The notes: generated from the letters alone by a model not told the origin. A DNA stretch of 64,000 nt from Geminocystis sp. NIES-3708 (GCF_001548095.1 NZ_AP014815.1:3819410-3883409), one strand, 5' to 3'. Counted from the first letter of the stretch, positions 48,413 to 58,887 are shown. Numbers and translations: made by a program.

Positions 48413-48913
48413 TTACATGCTTTCCTTCAGACAAGAATCTAACAGTTGACTAATTGTTAATTTTGTCACAGGATCAACCCAACCAGAAGCAATTTCTGTT
48501 AAAGGCATCAACACAAAAAGTCTTTCTCTCATTCTTGGGTGAGGTATTTTTAGGAAAAAGCTATGGATTATTTGATTATCATAGAGAATTATATCTAAGT
48601 CTAAAGTCCTCGCTCCCCATCTTTCCTTCCTTTCCCGTCCAAATTGTTCTTCAATATCCATTAAACACTTTAATAACTCTTCGGGTAAAAGGCTAGTTTT
48701 AATAGTGATACAACCGTTTAAGTAATCAGGTTGAGGTGGTCCTATAGGTTTAGTTTTATGCCATGTAGAGCGAGAAATAAGGTCAATTTCTGCTACATGG
48801 GCAATCTTGTTGATAGCTTGATTGAGAATGCTTAAACTATCTCCCAAATTACTACCTAATGCGATCGCACAGTGCCATTCTCTGAACTCCGATTTTATTT
48901 CAAAATTAACCAT
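48413..48913 (-). CDS. folK: 2-amino-4-hydroxy-6-hydroxymethyldihydropteridine pyrophosphokinase
   Basis: The 166-residue enzyme adds pyrophosphate to the pterin before condensation with p-aminobenzoate. It shows AIALGSNLGDSLSILNQAI, STWHKTKPIGP, YLNGCITIKT, and the signature GARTLDLDIILYDN with two metal-binding Asp, then PHPRMRERLFVLMPL. Length fits the monofunctional form. The next folate enzyme, folP, lies at 9 kb. The preceding gene on the same strand ends the PqqD operon region with no functional link. Confidence 0.94.
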   Translation of the reverse strand: MVNFEIKSEFREWHCAIALGSNLGDSLSILNQAINKIAHVAEIDLISRSTWHKTKPIGPPQPDYLNGCITIKTSLLPEELLKCLMDIEEQFGRERKERWGARTLDLDIILYDNQIIHSFFLKIPHPRMRERLFVLMPLTEIASGWVDPVTKLTISQLLDSCLKESM

Positions 48914-49007
48914 TTTATTGTTAAATAATCAACGGCAGACAATCTCATCCTAAAAATTATTAACTGTTAATTGTTATTTGTTAATTGTCAATGTATCATT
49001 ATTTTAT

Positions 49008-49754
49008 ATGAATGATCCAAGTTTAAGTCAAACCGCTCTTGATTTTGATTCTTCTGTTGATCCTTTAGACCTGATTGAGGAAGAAACAACTCCCGCTCCT
49101 GATCCTGAAGTAATGTTACAGTTGCTTCATAGTAAAAATAAACAGGAGTTAATTCAAGCTGTCAGAGCTTTTTGTGAAATTACCGATGCCCGTGCTATTC
49201 CTCTTTTAATACAACAATTAACCAGTAACTGCCCTTTGATTCGGGTAAGTGCTGCCTATGCCTTGGGGCGGAATACCAGTGTAACTGCTGTTGAGCCTTT
49301 AATTAACACCCTCGCTCACGATTTCAATGGTTATGTCCGTAAAGGTGTGGTTTGGGCTTTAGGAAATAGTGGCGATCGCCGAGCATTTCAACCCCTTCTC
49401 AAAGCTCTAAAAAATGATATTGGTGCAGTAAAATTGTGGGCTTCTAGTAGCATTGCGAATATTGCTAAATTAAATTACGATGATACGATAACAGCTCTAC
49501 CAATAGTTATTATTTCCCTAAGACAAGACAACATCGCAGCAGTACGTAGTAATTCTGCATGGACCATAGGAAAACTGTGTCGAGAATTGCCCTATAACGT
49601 AGTCTATGCTACTGCCATTGATGCCTTAATTGAAGCCTTAGTGGAAGATGAAGATTTAGGGGTAAAAGAAGACGCTAAAACTGCATTATTAAAATTAGGT
49701 GATCCTCGTGGACTACAAATGATTGAAGAATTAGAATTTGAAGGAATTATTTAA
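49008..49754 (+). CDS. HEAT-repeat (PBS lyase-like) protein
   Basis: The 248-residue protein has an acidic N-terminal 40 residues, then a string of HEAT/PBS-lyase repeats (PLIRVSAAYALGRNTSVTAV, GYVRKGVVWALGNSGDRRAF, GAVKLWASSSIANIA, AAVRSNSAWTIGKL). It resembles the CpcE/CpcF/NblB fold and could act on phycobilisomes or serve as a scaffold. I chose ATG 49008 (MNDPSLSQ), not the upstream 48978 start, because the extra ten residues are unlike the family. The function is not fixed. Confidence 0.75.
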   Translation: MNDPSLSQTALDFDSSVDPLDLIEEETTPAPDPEVMLQLLHSKNKQELIQAVRAFCEITDARAIPLLIQQLTSNCPLIRVSAAYALGRNTSVTAVEPLINTLAHDFNGYVRKGVVWALGNSGDRRAFQPLLKALKNDIGAVKLWASSSIANIAKLNYDDTITALPIVIISLRQDNIAAVRSNSAWTIGKLCRELPYNVVYATAIDALIEALVEDEDLGVKEDAKTALLKLGDPRGLQMIEELEFEGII

Positions 49755-49915
49755 TTAGGATAGAATATTGTATTACGAATTTGCTGAAAAAAAGCATCAA
49801 TAATGAAGGTAGGCAATAGGGCATCAGCAATAGTTAATTTTCATTTGATGTGAGAAACTGTAATCAAAATTTTCTTCCCCTAATGCCATGTAACCTGAAA
49901 ATTGATGGTTTATTA

Positions 49916-50443
49916 TTAATTGATGACTAGGCGTTTTTCTAAAGATTGCACACGTTTTTGGGCGATCGCATTATTAGGTTCTGATGCTAAAGTTTGTTTA
50001 TAACAATCTAAGGCTTGAGAAACTAATAATTTTTTTTCATAAACATTGCCTAAATTATTGAGAGCAATAGTATATTCAGGATAAAGTTTAATGGCTTCTT
50101 TATAGTGACGAATAGCAATGTCATATTGTTCTTGGGAAAAGTAAGCAAAACCTAGGGCGTTATAAATTAACGCTCGATTTTCTGGCTCTAATTGACCTTC
50201 TAATTTTATGGCTCTTTGCAATAATTGTACACCTTGCACAAAAAGTTTTTTATCTAAATAAATAACGGCTAATTCATAATATTCTTGAGCAGTACCTTTT
50301 TGATTTTGCAGCTTATCTTGAAGTTTAGAAAAACGATTCTCTATTTTCCTAGTTTTGATAATTTGTCTAATTAATATAATAGCAACTATGGCTAATAAAC
50401 CCAATAAAATAGATATATAAACTATGGGTAGATTTTCATTCAT
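49916..50443 (-). CDS. ycf37: Ycf37-like TPR protein (photosystem I assembly)
   Basis: The 175-residue protein has one N-terminal membrane helix (LPIVYISILLGLLAIVAIILI), a KTRKIENRFSKLQDKLQNQKGTAQEYY linker and three TPR units (YYELAVIYLDKKLFVQGVQL, ALIYNALGFAYFSQEQYDIA, TIALNNLGNVYEKKLLVSQA). This matches the Ycf37 protein of cyanobacteria and red algal plastids, which associates with photosystem I trimers. The identity relies on recollected sequence similarity. Confidence 0.75.
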   Translation of the reverse strand: MNENLPIVYISILLGLLAIVAIILIRQIIKTRKIENRFSKLQDKLQNQKGTAQEYYELAVIYLDKKLFVQGVQLLQRAIKLEGQLEPENRALIYNALGFAYFSQEQYDIAIRHYKEAIKLYPEYTIALNNLGNVYEKKLLVSQALDCYKQTLASEPNNAIAQKRVQSLEKRLVIN

Positions 50444-50592
50444 AACTTATTTTTTTTTAAATATTTTTTATTATTAGTTCAGTATATTAGCATATTAAGG
50501 TATTTTTTTATCAAGATAAAATTACCTTTTACTTTGTTTTATTTTAGGTAACAATATAAGAAAATGTAACTATTTATTAAGCTCATATTTTC

Positions 50593-51480
50593 ATGACTAA
50601 AACAACCATTAAAATTGCAGTAATTGGCGATGTTCACGAACATTGGAACGAATATGATCAAGAAATCTTAAAATTTTTAGGGGTGGATTTAGTCTTATTT
50701 GTGGGAGATTTCGGTAATGAATCACTTAATATTATTCAACAAATAGCAAAGGTTGATATTCCCAAAGCCTTAATTATGGGCAATCATGACGCATGGTTTA
50801 CCGCAACAAGATGGGGCAGAAAAAAGTGTCCTTATGATCATAACCTTGAAGATCGAGTACAGCAACAATTAGATATTTTAGGTTCTAATCATGTCGGTTA
50901 TGGTAGTCTTGATTTTCCTGATTTGCAAATTTCGGTGGTGGGTAGTCGTCCTTTTAGTTGGGGTGGCTCAAAATGGAAATGTGATGAGTTTTATCAGCAA
51001 CGTTACGATGTTAATAACTTTCAGGAATCTACAGAAAAAATCATTGAGGCGGTGAAAAAAACTTCCTATGAACATATCATTTTTATCGGTCATAATGGTC
51101 CTTTTGGTTTAGGTGCAAATCCTGAAGATACTTGCGGTAAAGACTGGAATCCTATTGGTGGTGATTTTGGTGATCCCGATTTTCAAGAAGCCATAACATT
51201 TACTCAAAATTTTGGAAAAAAAATTCCCCTTGTCACTTTTGGACATATGCATCATAGTCTTAGGCATACAAAAGAAAGACTAAGAACTATAATTAATCAA
51301 GATAGTTTTAATACTATTTATTTGAATGCCGCAGTCACTCCTCGAATTCAGGAAATGGAAGGACAAAAAATCCATAAATTTTCTCTTGTTACTTTAAATT
51401 TACGTAAAATTACGGAGATTAAATTAATGTTTATCAGCGAGAATATGAATATTATTAAAGAGCAAAAATGGAACTTTTAA
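50593..51480 (+). CDS. Metallophosphoesterase (TIGR04168-like)
   Basis: The 295-residue protein is a calcineurin-like phosphoesterase with IAVIGDVHEHWNEY, LVLFVGDFGNE, ALIMGNHDAWF, IIFIGHNGPFG and TFGHMHH, giving the full set of dinuclear-metal ligands. It is the type found in cyanobacteria and plants with a conserved Trp/Gly-rich segment (GRKKCPYDHNLEDRVQQQ, FSWGGSKWKCDEFY). The substrate is unknown. It is monocistronic. Confidence 0.88.
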   Translation: MTKTTIKIAVIGDVHEHWNEYDQEILKFLGVDLVLFVGDFGNESLNIIQQIAKVDIPKALIMGNHDAWFTATRWGRKKCPYDHNLEDRVQQQLDILGSNHVGYGSLDFPDLQISVVGSRPFSWGGSKWKCDEFYQQRYDVNNFQESTEKIIEAVKKTSYEHIIFIGHNGPFGLGANPEDTCGKDWNPIGGDFGDPDFQEAITFTQNFGKKIPLVTFGHMHHSLRHTKERLRTIINQDSFNTIYLNAAVTPRIQEMEGQKIHKFSLVTLNLRKITEIKLMFISENMNIIKEQKWNF

Positions 51481-51701
51481 TTTAATCATAAAAAGTTATT
51501 AATAAAAAAGAAATTTAAAATCAATTCTTATTTAAAAATCATTAATTATTATTATCATTACCTATTATCGAAAACTAATTTTAATAAATTTAAAGTCAAT
51601 TCTGTTCTAGTCTCCTATTCTTCTAATCTTCTATTGTTCTAGTCTCTTAGTTTCATCTTCGTCAACAAACTTATATCGAACTCAGGTGATAACTACTTAT
51701 T

Positions 51702-54245
51702 ATGACAAAATTTGTTAGTCTTCGTACAAAAATTTTATTCGGCTTCACTGTTACTTTTACTCTTTTTTTTAGTGGTATCTCTTTGTGGTTTTATTCCTTT
51801 ACCACTGCTAACGTTAATAAAAGGCTAAAGGAAAACTTAAAAAGAGTTGCCGTCGCATCAGCTAAACAAATTGATGTTGAAGAATTAATGGGCTTATATC
51901 AAGATGGAAAACCTAATCTTCAGGGTAGATCAGATGATCCTCGTTTTCAAAATCAATTACGTTGGCTTGAGGAAAGACACGAAATTAATCCTCAAGTTTT
52001 TTTATATTCTTTTGTTAGAGATAATTCCAGTCAAAATTATTCTGATAAAGAAAAAAAGATTGTTTATTTAGTAGATGTGTGGATGAATATTGATTCTAGT
52101 AAAAGTAGTTATTTTTTAGAGTCATCTATTGCTACAGAATATCATATGAATACTCTAACAAAAGGTACAGTAGAATTTAGAGATTTTTATGAAGATAAAT
52201 GGGGAAAATGGATTACTTTTTATGCACCAATTAGGGACAAATTCGGTAATATTGTTGGAGGTATTGGTGCAGATATGGAAGTAGAAGAAATACAGGAAAT
52301 ACAAAAAGAAATTAAACAACAAATTCTGATTAGTTTTGGTTTATCTTATCCTCTTTTATTAGGTTTAATATATGGATTATCAACTTTATTAACTAGACGT
52401 TTTAAAGCATTACAAAATTACGCTCAAGAAGTAGGAGAAGGTAATTATAATTTAGATATTTCTTTACGGGAAAAATTGAGCTTTTCTTTTTTTGATGATG
52501 AAAGAATAATTTTGGCAAAAGTATTGGAAGAAATGGCATTAAAAATTCAACAAAGAGAAGAATTATTGAGTGGTATTTTCAATCAAGTAGGAGTTGGTAT
52601 TTCCGTTTCTACTTCGGATTATAAATTTAAAATTGTTAATTCAACTCTTTGTCATTTATTGGGATATACCGAAAAAGAATTACTGACAAAAACTTGCTTT
52701 GATATAACTCACCCTGAAGATATTGAGTCTTCTTGGCAATATGTTAATGAAGTTTTAAATTCAACAATTTTTCCCCCTTTACCTTTAGAAAAACGCTGTA
52801 TTGATAAAAACGGTAAAACAAAATGGTTTGAAACTGCTATTACTGTGATTAAAGATAATCAACAAAATCTTAAATATCTGATTACAGTAAATCAAAATAT
52901 CACTCGTCGTAAGGAAATGGAAAATAAGTTAATAGAAGCGGCTAATACTGATTTTCTTACGAAATTATGGAATCGTGCTTATTTTATGGGATTTTTAGAA
53001 AAATTATTAAAAAAAATAGAACAAAATCCTGATTATGTGTTTGCATTATTATTAATCGATATTGACAACTTTAAAACTATTAATGATAGTTTAGGACATT
53101 TAGTAGGAGATCAATTTTTAATTAATATAGCAAATCATTTACGTAAATGTGTCACAGAAAAAGACGTAGTGGCTAGACTTGGAGGAGATGAATTTGCGAT
53201 TTTATTGACTACTATTGAAACGGTGGAAGATTCTATCACTGTGGCACAAAAAATTCAAAATGCTATTAATTTTCCTTTTTATGTTTATAATCAAGAGTTT
53301 TTTACCAGTGCAAGTATTGGTATTGTTATAAGTAATCATTTAGCTGGAAATAATTCCTATGTTACCGCTTCCGATTTATTTCGGGATGCTGATATTGCCA
53401 TGTATCAGGTGAAAAATAAAGATAAAAGTAATTATCAGATTTTTGGGAGAGAAATGTATGATAATTTCATCAAAAAACTAAAATTAGAAAATCAATTAAA
53501 AAGGGCTATTGAAGAAGGAAAATTAACTCTTTTTTATCAACCTATAATTGATTTAAAAACGGGTAAGTTATATAGTATAGAATCTTTAGTTCGTTGGTTT
53601 CATCCTGAATTAGGTTTTTTATCCCCTAGTAAATTTTTACCCCTTGCTCAAGAAAGTAGATTAATTGTCGATTTAGGAAATTGGGTATTAAAAACGGCTT
53701 GTTATCAACTTCATCAGTGGTATCAAAAAAAACTGCTTCATCCTAATATTACTGTCAATGTAAATATAGCAGGAAAACAATTTGAAACAGGAAATTTATT
53801 GACTCAAATAGTTGATACCCTTGAAAAAACTAAATTATCCCCTACTAATTTACGCATAGAAGTCACAGAAACTGTAATTGCTCAAAATACTTCTCAAATC
53901 GCTAATATTTTACAAAAAATTAAAGATTTAGGTGTTAATATTGCCATCGATGATTTTGGCACTGGTTACTCCTCTCTAGCTAGACTGCGCAATTTTCCTG
54001 TTAATCAAATCAAAATCGATAAAGCCTTTGTAAAACCTTTAAATACTCATCCTAAAAATATCAAATTTTTGCAGGGAATTATTAATCTTTGTCACAATTT
54101 AGATTTAGAAGTGGTTTGTGAAGGGATTGAAACAGAACAACAAAAACAAATATTAATTGATTTAAACTGTAATTATGGACAAGGATATTTATATGCTAAA
54201 CCTATGAGTGTTAATGATTTTGAACAATGGATAATGAAGATGTGA
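51702..54245 (+). CDS. Membrane PAS-GGDEF-EAL cyclic-di-GMP protein
   Basis: The 847-residue protein begins with a membrane helix (ILFGFTVTFTLFFSGISLWF), an extracellular sensor of about 170 residues (Cache-like), a second helix (ILISFGLSYPLLLGLIYGL) and a HAMP linker. A PAS domain lies near 287-410, then GGDEF with intact RLGGDEF (494-498) and FKTINDSLGH, then EAL. The EAL motif is ESLVRW (E627), with Ala replaced by Ser, but IEVTETVI, IDDFGTGYSSL and KIDKAFV are present. It may both make and break c-di-GMP; which activity dominates cannot be read. Confidence 0.9.
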   Translation: MTKFVSLRTKILFGFTVTFTLFFSGISLWFYSFTTANVNKRLKENLKRVAVASAKQIDVEELMGLYQDGKPNLQGRSDDPRFQNQLRWLEERHEINPQVFLYSFVRDNSSQNYSDKEKKIVYLVDVWMNIDSSKSSYFLESSIATEYHMNTLTKGTVEFRDFYEDKWGKWITFYAPIRDKFGNIVGGIGADMEVEEIQEIQKEIKQQILISFGLSYPLLLGLIYGLSTLLTRRFKALQNYAQEVGEGNYNLDISLREKLSFSFFDDERIILAKVLEEMALKIQQREELLSGIFNQVGVGISVSTSDYKFKIVNSTLCHLLGYTEKELLTKTCFDITHPEDIESSWQYVNEVLNSTIFPPLPLEKRCIDKNGKTKWFETAITVIKDNQQNLKYLITVNQNITRRKEMENKLIEAANTDFLTKLWNRAYFMGFLEKLLKKIEQNPDYVFALLLIDIDNFKTINDSLGHLVGDQFLINIANHLRKCVTEKDVVARLGGDEFAILLTTIETVEDSITVAQKIQNAINFPFYVYNQEFFTSASIGIVISNHLAGNNSYVTASDLFRDADIAMYQVKNKDKSNYQIFGREMYDNFIKKLKLENQLKRAIEEGKLTLFYQPIIDLKTGKLYSIESLVRWFHPELGFLSPSKFLPLAQESRLIVDLGNWVLKTACYQLHQWYQKKLLHPNITVNVNIAGKQFETGNLLTQIVDTLEKTKLSPTNLRIEVTETVIAQNTSQIANILQKIKDLGVNIAIDDFGTGYSSLARLRNFPVNQIKIDKAFVKPLNTHPKNIKFLQGIINLCHNLDLEVVCEGIETEQQKQILIDLNCNYGQGYLYAKPMSVNDFEQWIMKM

Positions 54246-54450
54246 TAAAAAAGTTTTTTTGGCGAGATAGGAGTTACGGGAAATACTTATATAGTCATTA
54301 AAAATAAGAATGAAACAGTTTAATAATATTAAAAATTTTCAAAAATCTTGATTGGTAAACAATACCCACCTTACATAATTTTTCTAACTGTCTCAGTGTT
54401 ATTTTAACTAACTATAAATAAAGCTATATTTAAAAAATTATCATTAAATC

Positions 54451-55818
54451 TCATTGTAAAATTAATTTTAATTCTTCAAAAATATTAGCAAAATGAATAT
54501 GTAAATATGACGCATAAATATTTTTAATTTGCCATCCTTGATAAGATAATATTTGTTGAGTGTAATAATCTTTAATTTCTAAAATCGGTGAAGAAGAAAT
54601 GTCATAATTCTTAGCTCGATGAAATTCATGACCTCTTAAAATGATATTTTTATTAAAATGTTTATGATTAATTAAAATTTTCCCTTCTCTATAACCAAGA
54701 GTTAATTTTTTATCCATGATAGCAATATTAGGTAAAACCCCTACCATTTCCCATGATTGCTCTTCAAAATCAATAATCTTTTCTGATAAATACATCATTC
54801 CTCCACACTCAGCATAAGTAAATATTCCCGAATTGATTGCTTCTTTTAAAGATTTTTTCATAGTTTTATTTTTTGCCAATTCATCTGCAAAAACTTCGGG
54901 AAATCCTCCCCCTAAATAAATTCCTTGAATATTATCAGGAATTTTATTATCATTCATGGGGCTAAAAAATATTAATTCACATCCTAACTTTTCTAATATA
55001 TCTAAGTTATCTTGATAATAAAAATTAAATGCTTTATCCTTGGCAATAGCAATTTTAATTTTAGATTTAGTTATATATTCCCTATCAGTAAAATGGTATT
55101 GATAATAAGAAGCATCATAACTATTGTTAGATTGTTTATTTTCAAGATAAGGAATTAATAAATGCCAATTAAAATTTTTTTCTCCAAGCACAGCTAATTC
55201 TCGGAAAATCTCTTGATTTGTATTAATTTCTTCAGTAGGAATTAAACCTAAATGTCTTGAAGCTAACTCGATATTTTTCTCTCTAAACCATACACCTAAA
55301 ATCAAAATTGAACATCTTTTTAATCCTTCTTTTAATAAAGATAAATGTTTTTCACTGCCGACTTTATTTAGAATAATTCCTATAATCTTTATTTCTGGAT
55401 CAAGATTAACATATCCATAAACTATCGCTGCAATAGAGGTACTTAATTTACTACAATCAACGATTAAAACTACGGGAATTTTTAATAATTTAGCAATATG
55501 TGCTGTACTTCCGTAACAAAAAGAATTATTATTGGGTACTCCATCATATAAGCCCATAACCCCTTCAATAATACTAATATCAGCTTTTTGACTATGATGA
55601 AAAAAAGAAGATTTAACATAGTCTTCTGAAGTTAAAATAGGATCAAGATTACGACAAGGTAAACCAGTAATTGCAGTATGAAACATTGGGTCAATATAAT
55701 CTGGACCGACTTTAAAAGATTGAATAGACTTTCCTTGATTTTTTAACCATGATAATAAGGCTAAAGTTATGGTAGTTTTGCCAACTCCAGTTTTTTCTCC
55801 TGCAATAATTAAAGCCAT
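54451..55818 (-). CDS. cobB: Cobyrinate a,c-diamide synthase
   Basis: The 455-residue protein amidates cobyrinate at positions a and c, using glutamine and ATP. It begins with the P-loop LIIAGEKTGVGKTTITLAL, then FKVGPDYIDPMFH, IIEGVMGLYDG, and in the C-terminal half the glutamine amidotransferase motifs: GIYLGGGFPE and AECGGMMYLSE, whose Cys is the nucleophile. YREGK and a late HIHF segment complete the site. cobS lies far away at 9.9 kb. The CobB/CbiA distinction depends on pathway context not seen here. Confidence 0.9.
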   Translation of the reverse strand: MALIIAGEKTGVGKTTITLALLSWLKNQGKSIQSFKVGPDYIDPMFHTAITGLPCRNLDPILTSEDYVKSSFFHHSQKADISIIEGVMGLYDGVPNNNSFCYGSTAHIAKLLKIPVVLIVDCSKLSTSIAAIVYGYVNLDPEIKIIGIILNKVGSEKHLSLLKEGLKRCSILILGVWFREKNIELASRHLGLIPTEEINTNQEIFRELAVLGEKNFNWHLLIPYLENKQSNNSYDASYYQYHFTDREYITKSKIKIAIAKDKAFNFYYQDNLDILEKLGCELIFFSPMNDNKIPDNIQGIYLGGGFPEVFADELAKNKTMKKSLKEAINSGIFTYAECGGMMYLSEKIIDFEEQSWEMVGVLPNIAIMDKKLTLGYREGKILINHKHFNKNIILRGHEFHRAKNYDISSSPILEIKDYYTQQILSYQGWQIKNIYASYLHIHFANIFEELKLILQ

Positions 55819-55864
55819 TTAGTAATTATAAATCAGTAATTAAGATAAATAATAAATCAAATTA

Positions 55865-56962
55865 TCAACTTTTTGAGAATATTGAATTAGAAAAAAAATT
55901 AACAATTTCTTGAGCGATAGTTTCTGTGCCATTTTTCAAAATTTTATCATTACTTTGAGGAGGAGATAGTTCTGCTTTTAAAAAATCCCAATTACCTTCA
56001 AAAAAATCTTGATAATTAACAATATTATGAAAACTATAATTTTTTAAACCTTGTAATAAAATTTCCGCTTCTGCAAAACCTTTTCTTGTCAAGCTAATCA
56101 AAGGAATATCTAAACGCATACTTTCCGCAAAGGTACTAAAACCAGGTTTCGATACTACTTTACCACATAAAGGCATCAAATCCACTGGACGATAGAGATT
56201 ATCATTAATTTTAATTAAATTTGGTAAATCAGGTGCATTTTTAGCAAAAGTAATAAACTGCCAATCGGGAAAACAACTTAAATTTTCATAGGGAATTGCT
56301 TCTATTCCTAAACCACCAAAAGTTAACAAAACAGTTTTTTCTGTTTCCACCATCAAATTAAATTTTTCTCTCAAATGAGATTCATCATAACGAGGAATAC
56401 CTCCTGTTAACCCCACATCTTCGATAACGGGAAAACTTCTCATTTCCTCCGCCAAGGGTAAACGAAAGAGACGTTGACATAATTGATAACGACTACTCAA
56501 CCAATCGGCAATACTATTGAATTCTCCCCCCCATGCACGGTAAATAAAATCCCAACCAAAATTACTCATCATCCAGCAAGGAATCCCAGCTTTTTCCCCT
56601 ATGGTGGCAGCCATTGCTGGAATATCAGCAACAATTAAACCAACTTGATTCATCGTAATAAATTCCACTTCTCCTTTAACAATTTCCATTTCTCGAAAAC
56701 GATACTCTATCATTTTTTCTTTAGTTGCCACCAAATCCATCGTTAAGCTATCCGACTGAATTACCCCCACATCAAAAGCACGGTAACGATAAAGAAAATC
56801 TCCATCAATATACGATTCTAATAACCATCTAGGTGCAGTCGTCACCAATACTAATAAAATATTGGGATTTAATTTTTGTACTTGTGATGCAATACTTGCC
56901 ATTCGTACTGCATGACCAAATCCATGATTCGTAATAGCTAAATATAAAACAGGTCGAGACAT
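55865..56962 (-). CDS. GT-B fold glycosyltransferase-like protein
   Basis: The 365-residue protein starts with VLYLAITNHGFGHAVRMASIA, the HGxGHxxR motif of MurG/UGT-type GT-B enzymes. Its C-terminal half has LLTFGGLG near residue 212 and VVSKPGFSTFAES, matching the nucleotide-sugar-binding site (GGxG and KPGxxTxxE). It is soluble. Substrate unknown; the family includes transferases for glycolipid and secondary-metabolite sugars. It is next to cobB on the same strand without an evident link. Confidence 0.82.
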   Translation of the reverse strand: MSRPVLYLAITNHGFGHAVRMASIASQVQKLNPNILLVLVTTAPRWLLESYIDGDFLYRYRAFDVGVIQSDSLTMDLVATKEKMIEYRFREMEIVKGEVEFITMNQVGLIVADIPAMAATIGEKAGIPCWMMSNFGWDFIYRAWGGEFNSIADWLSSRYQLCQRLFRLPLAEEMRSFPVIEDVGLTGGIPRYDESHLREKFNLMVETEKTVLLTFGGLGIEAIPYENLSCFPDWQFITFAKNAPDLPNLIKINDNLYRPVDLMPLCGKVVSKPGFSTFAESMRLDIPLISLTRKGFAEAEILLQGLKNYSFHNIVNYQDFFEGNWDFLKAELSPPQSNDKILKNGTETIAQEIVNFFSNSIFSKS

Positions 56963-57223
56963 GAGATAATTAACAACGAGAAATAAAAATTAGTAATAAT
57001 TAACTAATTATCGTCAAAGTTAAATGATACCTTATAGTGGGAAGATTAATGATTTGCTTTTATCATGATCTCAGAAGATATAAGACTCATTGTACTATGT
57101 GAAATTTTTAGAAATGTTTGTTTTCAAATATAGTAAGATTCACAGATAGATGTATTTTTAAATCTTTAATTATTCACAAATGATTTAGGACTGCTATAGT
57201 ACTCTTTTTATATTTTCTATTCT

Positions 57224-57700
57224 ATGAATTTTATCAGTATTTGTTACTCAAAAACAGTGAATGAAAATTTAAACTATATTTCTCAAACTATTATTTTAAT
57301 CAAATATTATGGCTTTGAACTCCATGGTTATAACATTAAAGAATTAATTATAAAATGGACGAAAATTTATCCACATTATTGGATACCGTTAGCAGTAATA
57401 GAAGCTATTTATCAAGGTAGATTAAAAGCTATTTCCGTAGAACAAATTTTAAATATTTGGTTAAAAAAGGGGGTGATTAATTTAAGTTTTAATTATGAAT
57501 TTTCTCGATTAATTAACCCAGAAAAAAGTAGTAGTATAGAAGATTATGAAGAATTAAAAGATATTTTTAGTAATTTATATGATCACAAAAAAATAGAATT
57601 TAATATGATGGAAGAATCCTCCGTAAATAATTTTCAACCATTAGATGATTATTCAGAATGTTTCCAAAAATTAAAAAAATTTATTATCATTGAAAATTAA
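57224..57700 (+). CDS. Conserved cyanobacterial hypothetical protein
   Basis: The 158-residue soluble protein has a helical core (YHWIPLAVIEALYQG-like; here YPHYWIPLAVIEAIYQGRLK, then AISVEQILNIWLKKG). I recall similar segments in cyanobacterial proteins of unknown function, often with a winged-helix-like character. No other motif is present. It is followed by a convergent hydrolase gene. Confidence 0.65.
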   Translation: MNFISICYSKTVNENLNYISQTIILIKYYGFELHGYNIKELIIKWTKIYPHYWIPLAVIEAIYQGRLKAISVEQILNIWLKKGVINLSFNYEFSRLINPEKSSSIEDYEELKDIFSNLYDHKKIEFNMMEESSVNNFQPLDDYSECFQKLKKFIIIEN

Positions 57701-57776
57701 TTCTAAGAGATCATGTCTTAATAATATCCTTAGGTAATCTACATCAAAAAACCTGAAGAATAAATATCTATCAAAA

Positions 57777-58352
57777 TTATTCTAAAAAACAATTTATTTC
57801 TTCTAAAACCCTTTTATCACTTAACATCCATTTATGAATTAAAACAGGTAATCTAACTTCCTTTCCAACACCTAAAAGTGAACTATTAGCTGGAATAATC
57901 ATCCCATCAAAAGGAGTCCACATAATTAAGCACTTAATCTTTGCTAATGTTTCTTTTACATCACTATTTAAATCTCTTAAAAACTCACTATTTGGACGCA
58001 TTTGCACAATACCTTTTAATGGTAAACCATAACCTAAATTCGTTCCATTATTAGGAGCAGAAATATTAATATATTTTTCAACTTTTTCGATACCATTTAA
58101 TCTTTGTAAATAGTAGCGAGTAACTAATCCTCCCATACTAAAACCCAGTAAAATTATTTTCTCTTCTAAAGCAAATTGACTATCAATATACTGTTTTACT
58201 TGTTGTGCTAAATCTTTTAAATCCCCAGTTCCAATATTAGGAATTAAATCAATAGTATAGATTTTATAGCCTCTATTTTGTAAAAAATTTGCCATCGTTT
58301 GAAAGACTTTTCCTGTATCTGTGATGCCATGAACCATTAAAATACTCTTCAT
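57777..58352 (-). CDS. Alpha/beta-hydrolase (lipase-like)
   Basis: The 191-residue protein has the oxyanion segment VHGITDTG near the N-terminus, the nucleophile elbow GFSMGGLV with Ser near 74, an acid candidate in WTPFDGMI (Asp) and a C-terminal His region (IHKWMLSD). It is a small member of the lipase/triacylglycerol lipase-like family. It has no signal peptide. Substrate is unknown. Confidence 0.82.
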   Translation of the reverse strand: MKSILMVHGITDTGKVFQTMANFLQNRGYKIYTIDLIPNIGTGDLKDLAQQVKQYIDSQFALEEKIILLGFSMGGLVTRYYLQRLNGIEKVEKYINISAPNNGTNLGYGLPLKGIVQMRPNSEFLRDLNSDVKETLAKIKCLIMWTPFDGMIIPANSSLLGVGKEVRLPVLIHKWMLSDKRVLEEINCFLE

Positions 58353-58443
58353 AAATTAATAATTAGAAACTGAATAATTAACTACGTTAAAATTAATAAG
58401 TTAAAATTTAGCATTTATTAGCAAAGATTAAATATTCGATATA

Positions 58444-58842
58444 ATGAGTAAAAAGTCAAGAGTGTTGAAAGAAATCAAAAGAGTAACCTCTGATAAAAAT
58501 TTTCAAATGTCAAAAGTTATAGAAAATTTTATCAAACCTTATTTACATTTAACTTCTAATTTTATAGAAACAGAAAAGTTACTGACTTTAGCCATAATTG
58601 CTTGGAATGCCTCTTTATATCCTGAGTCAGAAAGAACTGATATAGTAGAGATACTTTTTTCTAAAGAGATTATTGGTGATGATCCTAATTTACAAGATGA
58701 ATTAACTGAAATTATTACCACTTTAATTCATCGTAAATTAACTTTCTTTGCTAATTATCAACGATTAATTATAGATTTTAATTTAACAATACTTAATCAG
58801 TCTTACAGTTTATCGGTTACTTCTCAAGAAAAAGCTTTATAA
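58444..58842 (+). CDS. Conserved hypothetical protein
   Basis: The 132-residue soluble protein has a basic N-terminus and an all-helical core (LHLTSNFIETEKLLTLAIIA, RTDIVEILFSKEIIGDD, LIHRKLTFFANYQRLIIDFN). I do not recognise a named family. Codon use resembles the neighbours. Its stop lies about 50 bp from the rRNA operon terminator on the other strand. Confidence 0.6.
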   Translation: MSKKSRVLKEIKRVTSDKNFQMSKVIENFIKPYLHLTSNFIETEKLLTLAIIAWNASLYPESERTDIVEILFSKEIIGDDPNLQDELTEIITTLIHRKLTFFANYQRLIIDFNLTILNQSYSLSVTSQEKAL

Positions 58843-58887
58843 GAATAGATAAATTATTTTTTTCTCAAATTATTTATAAGCATATAC

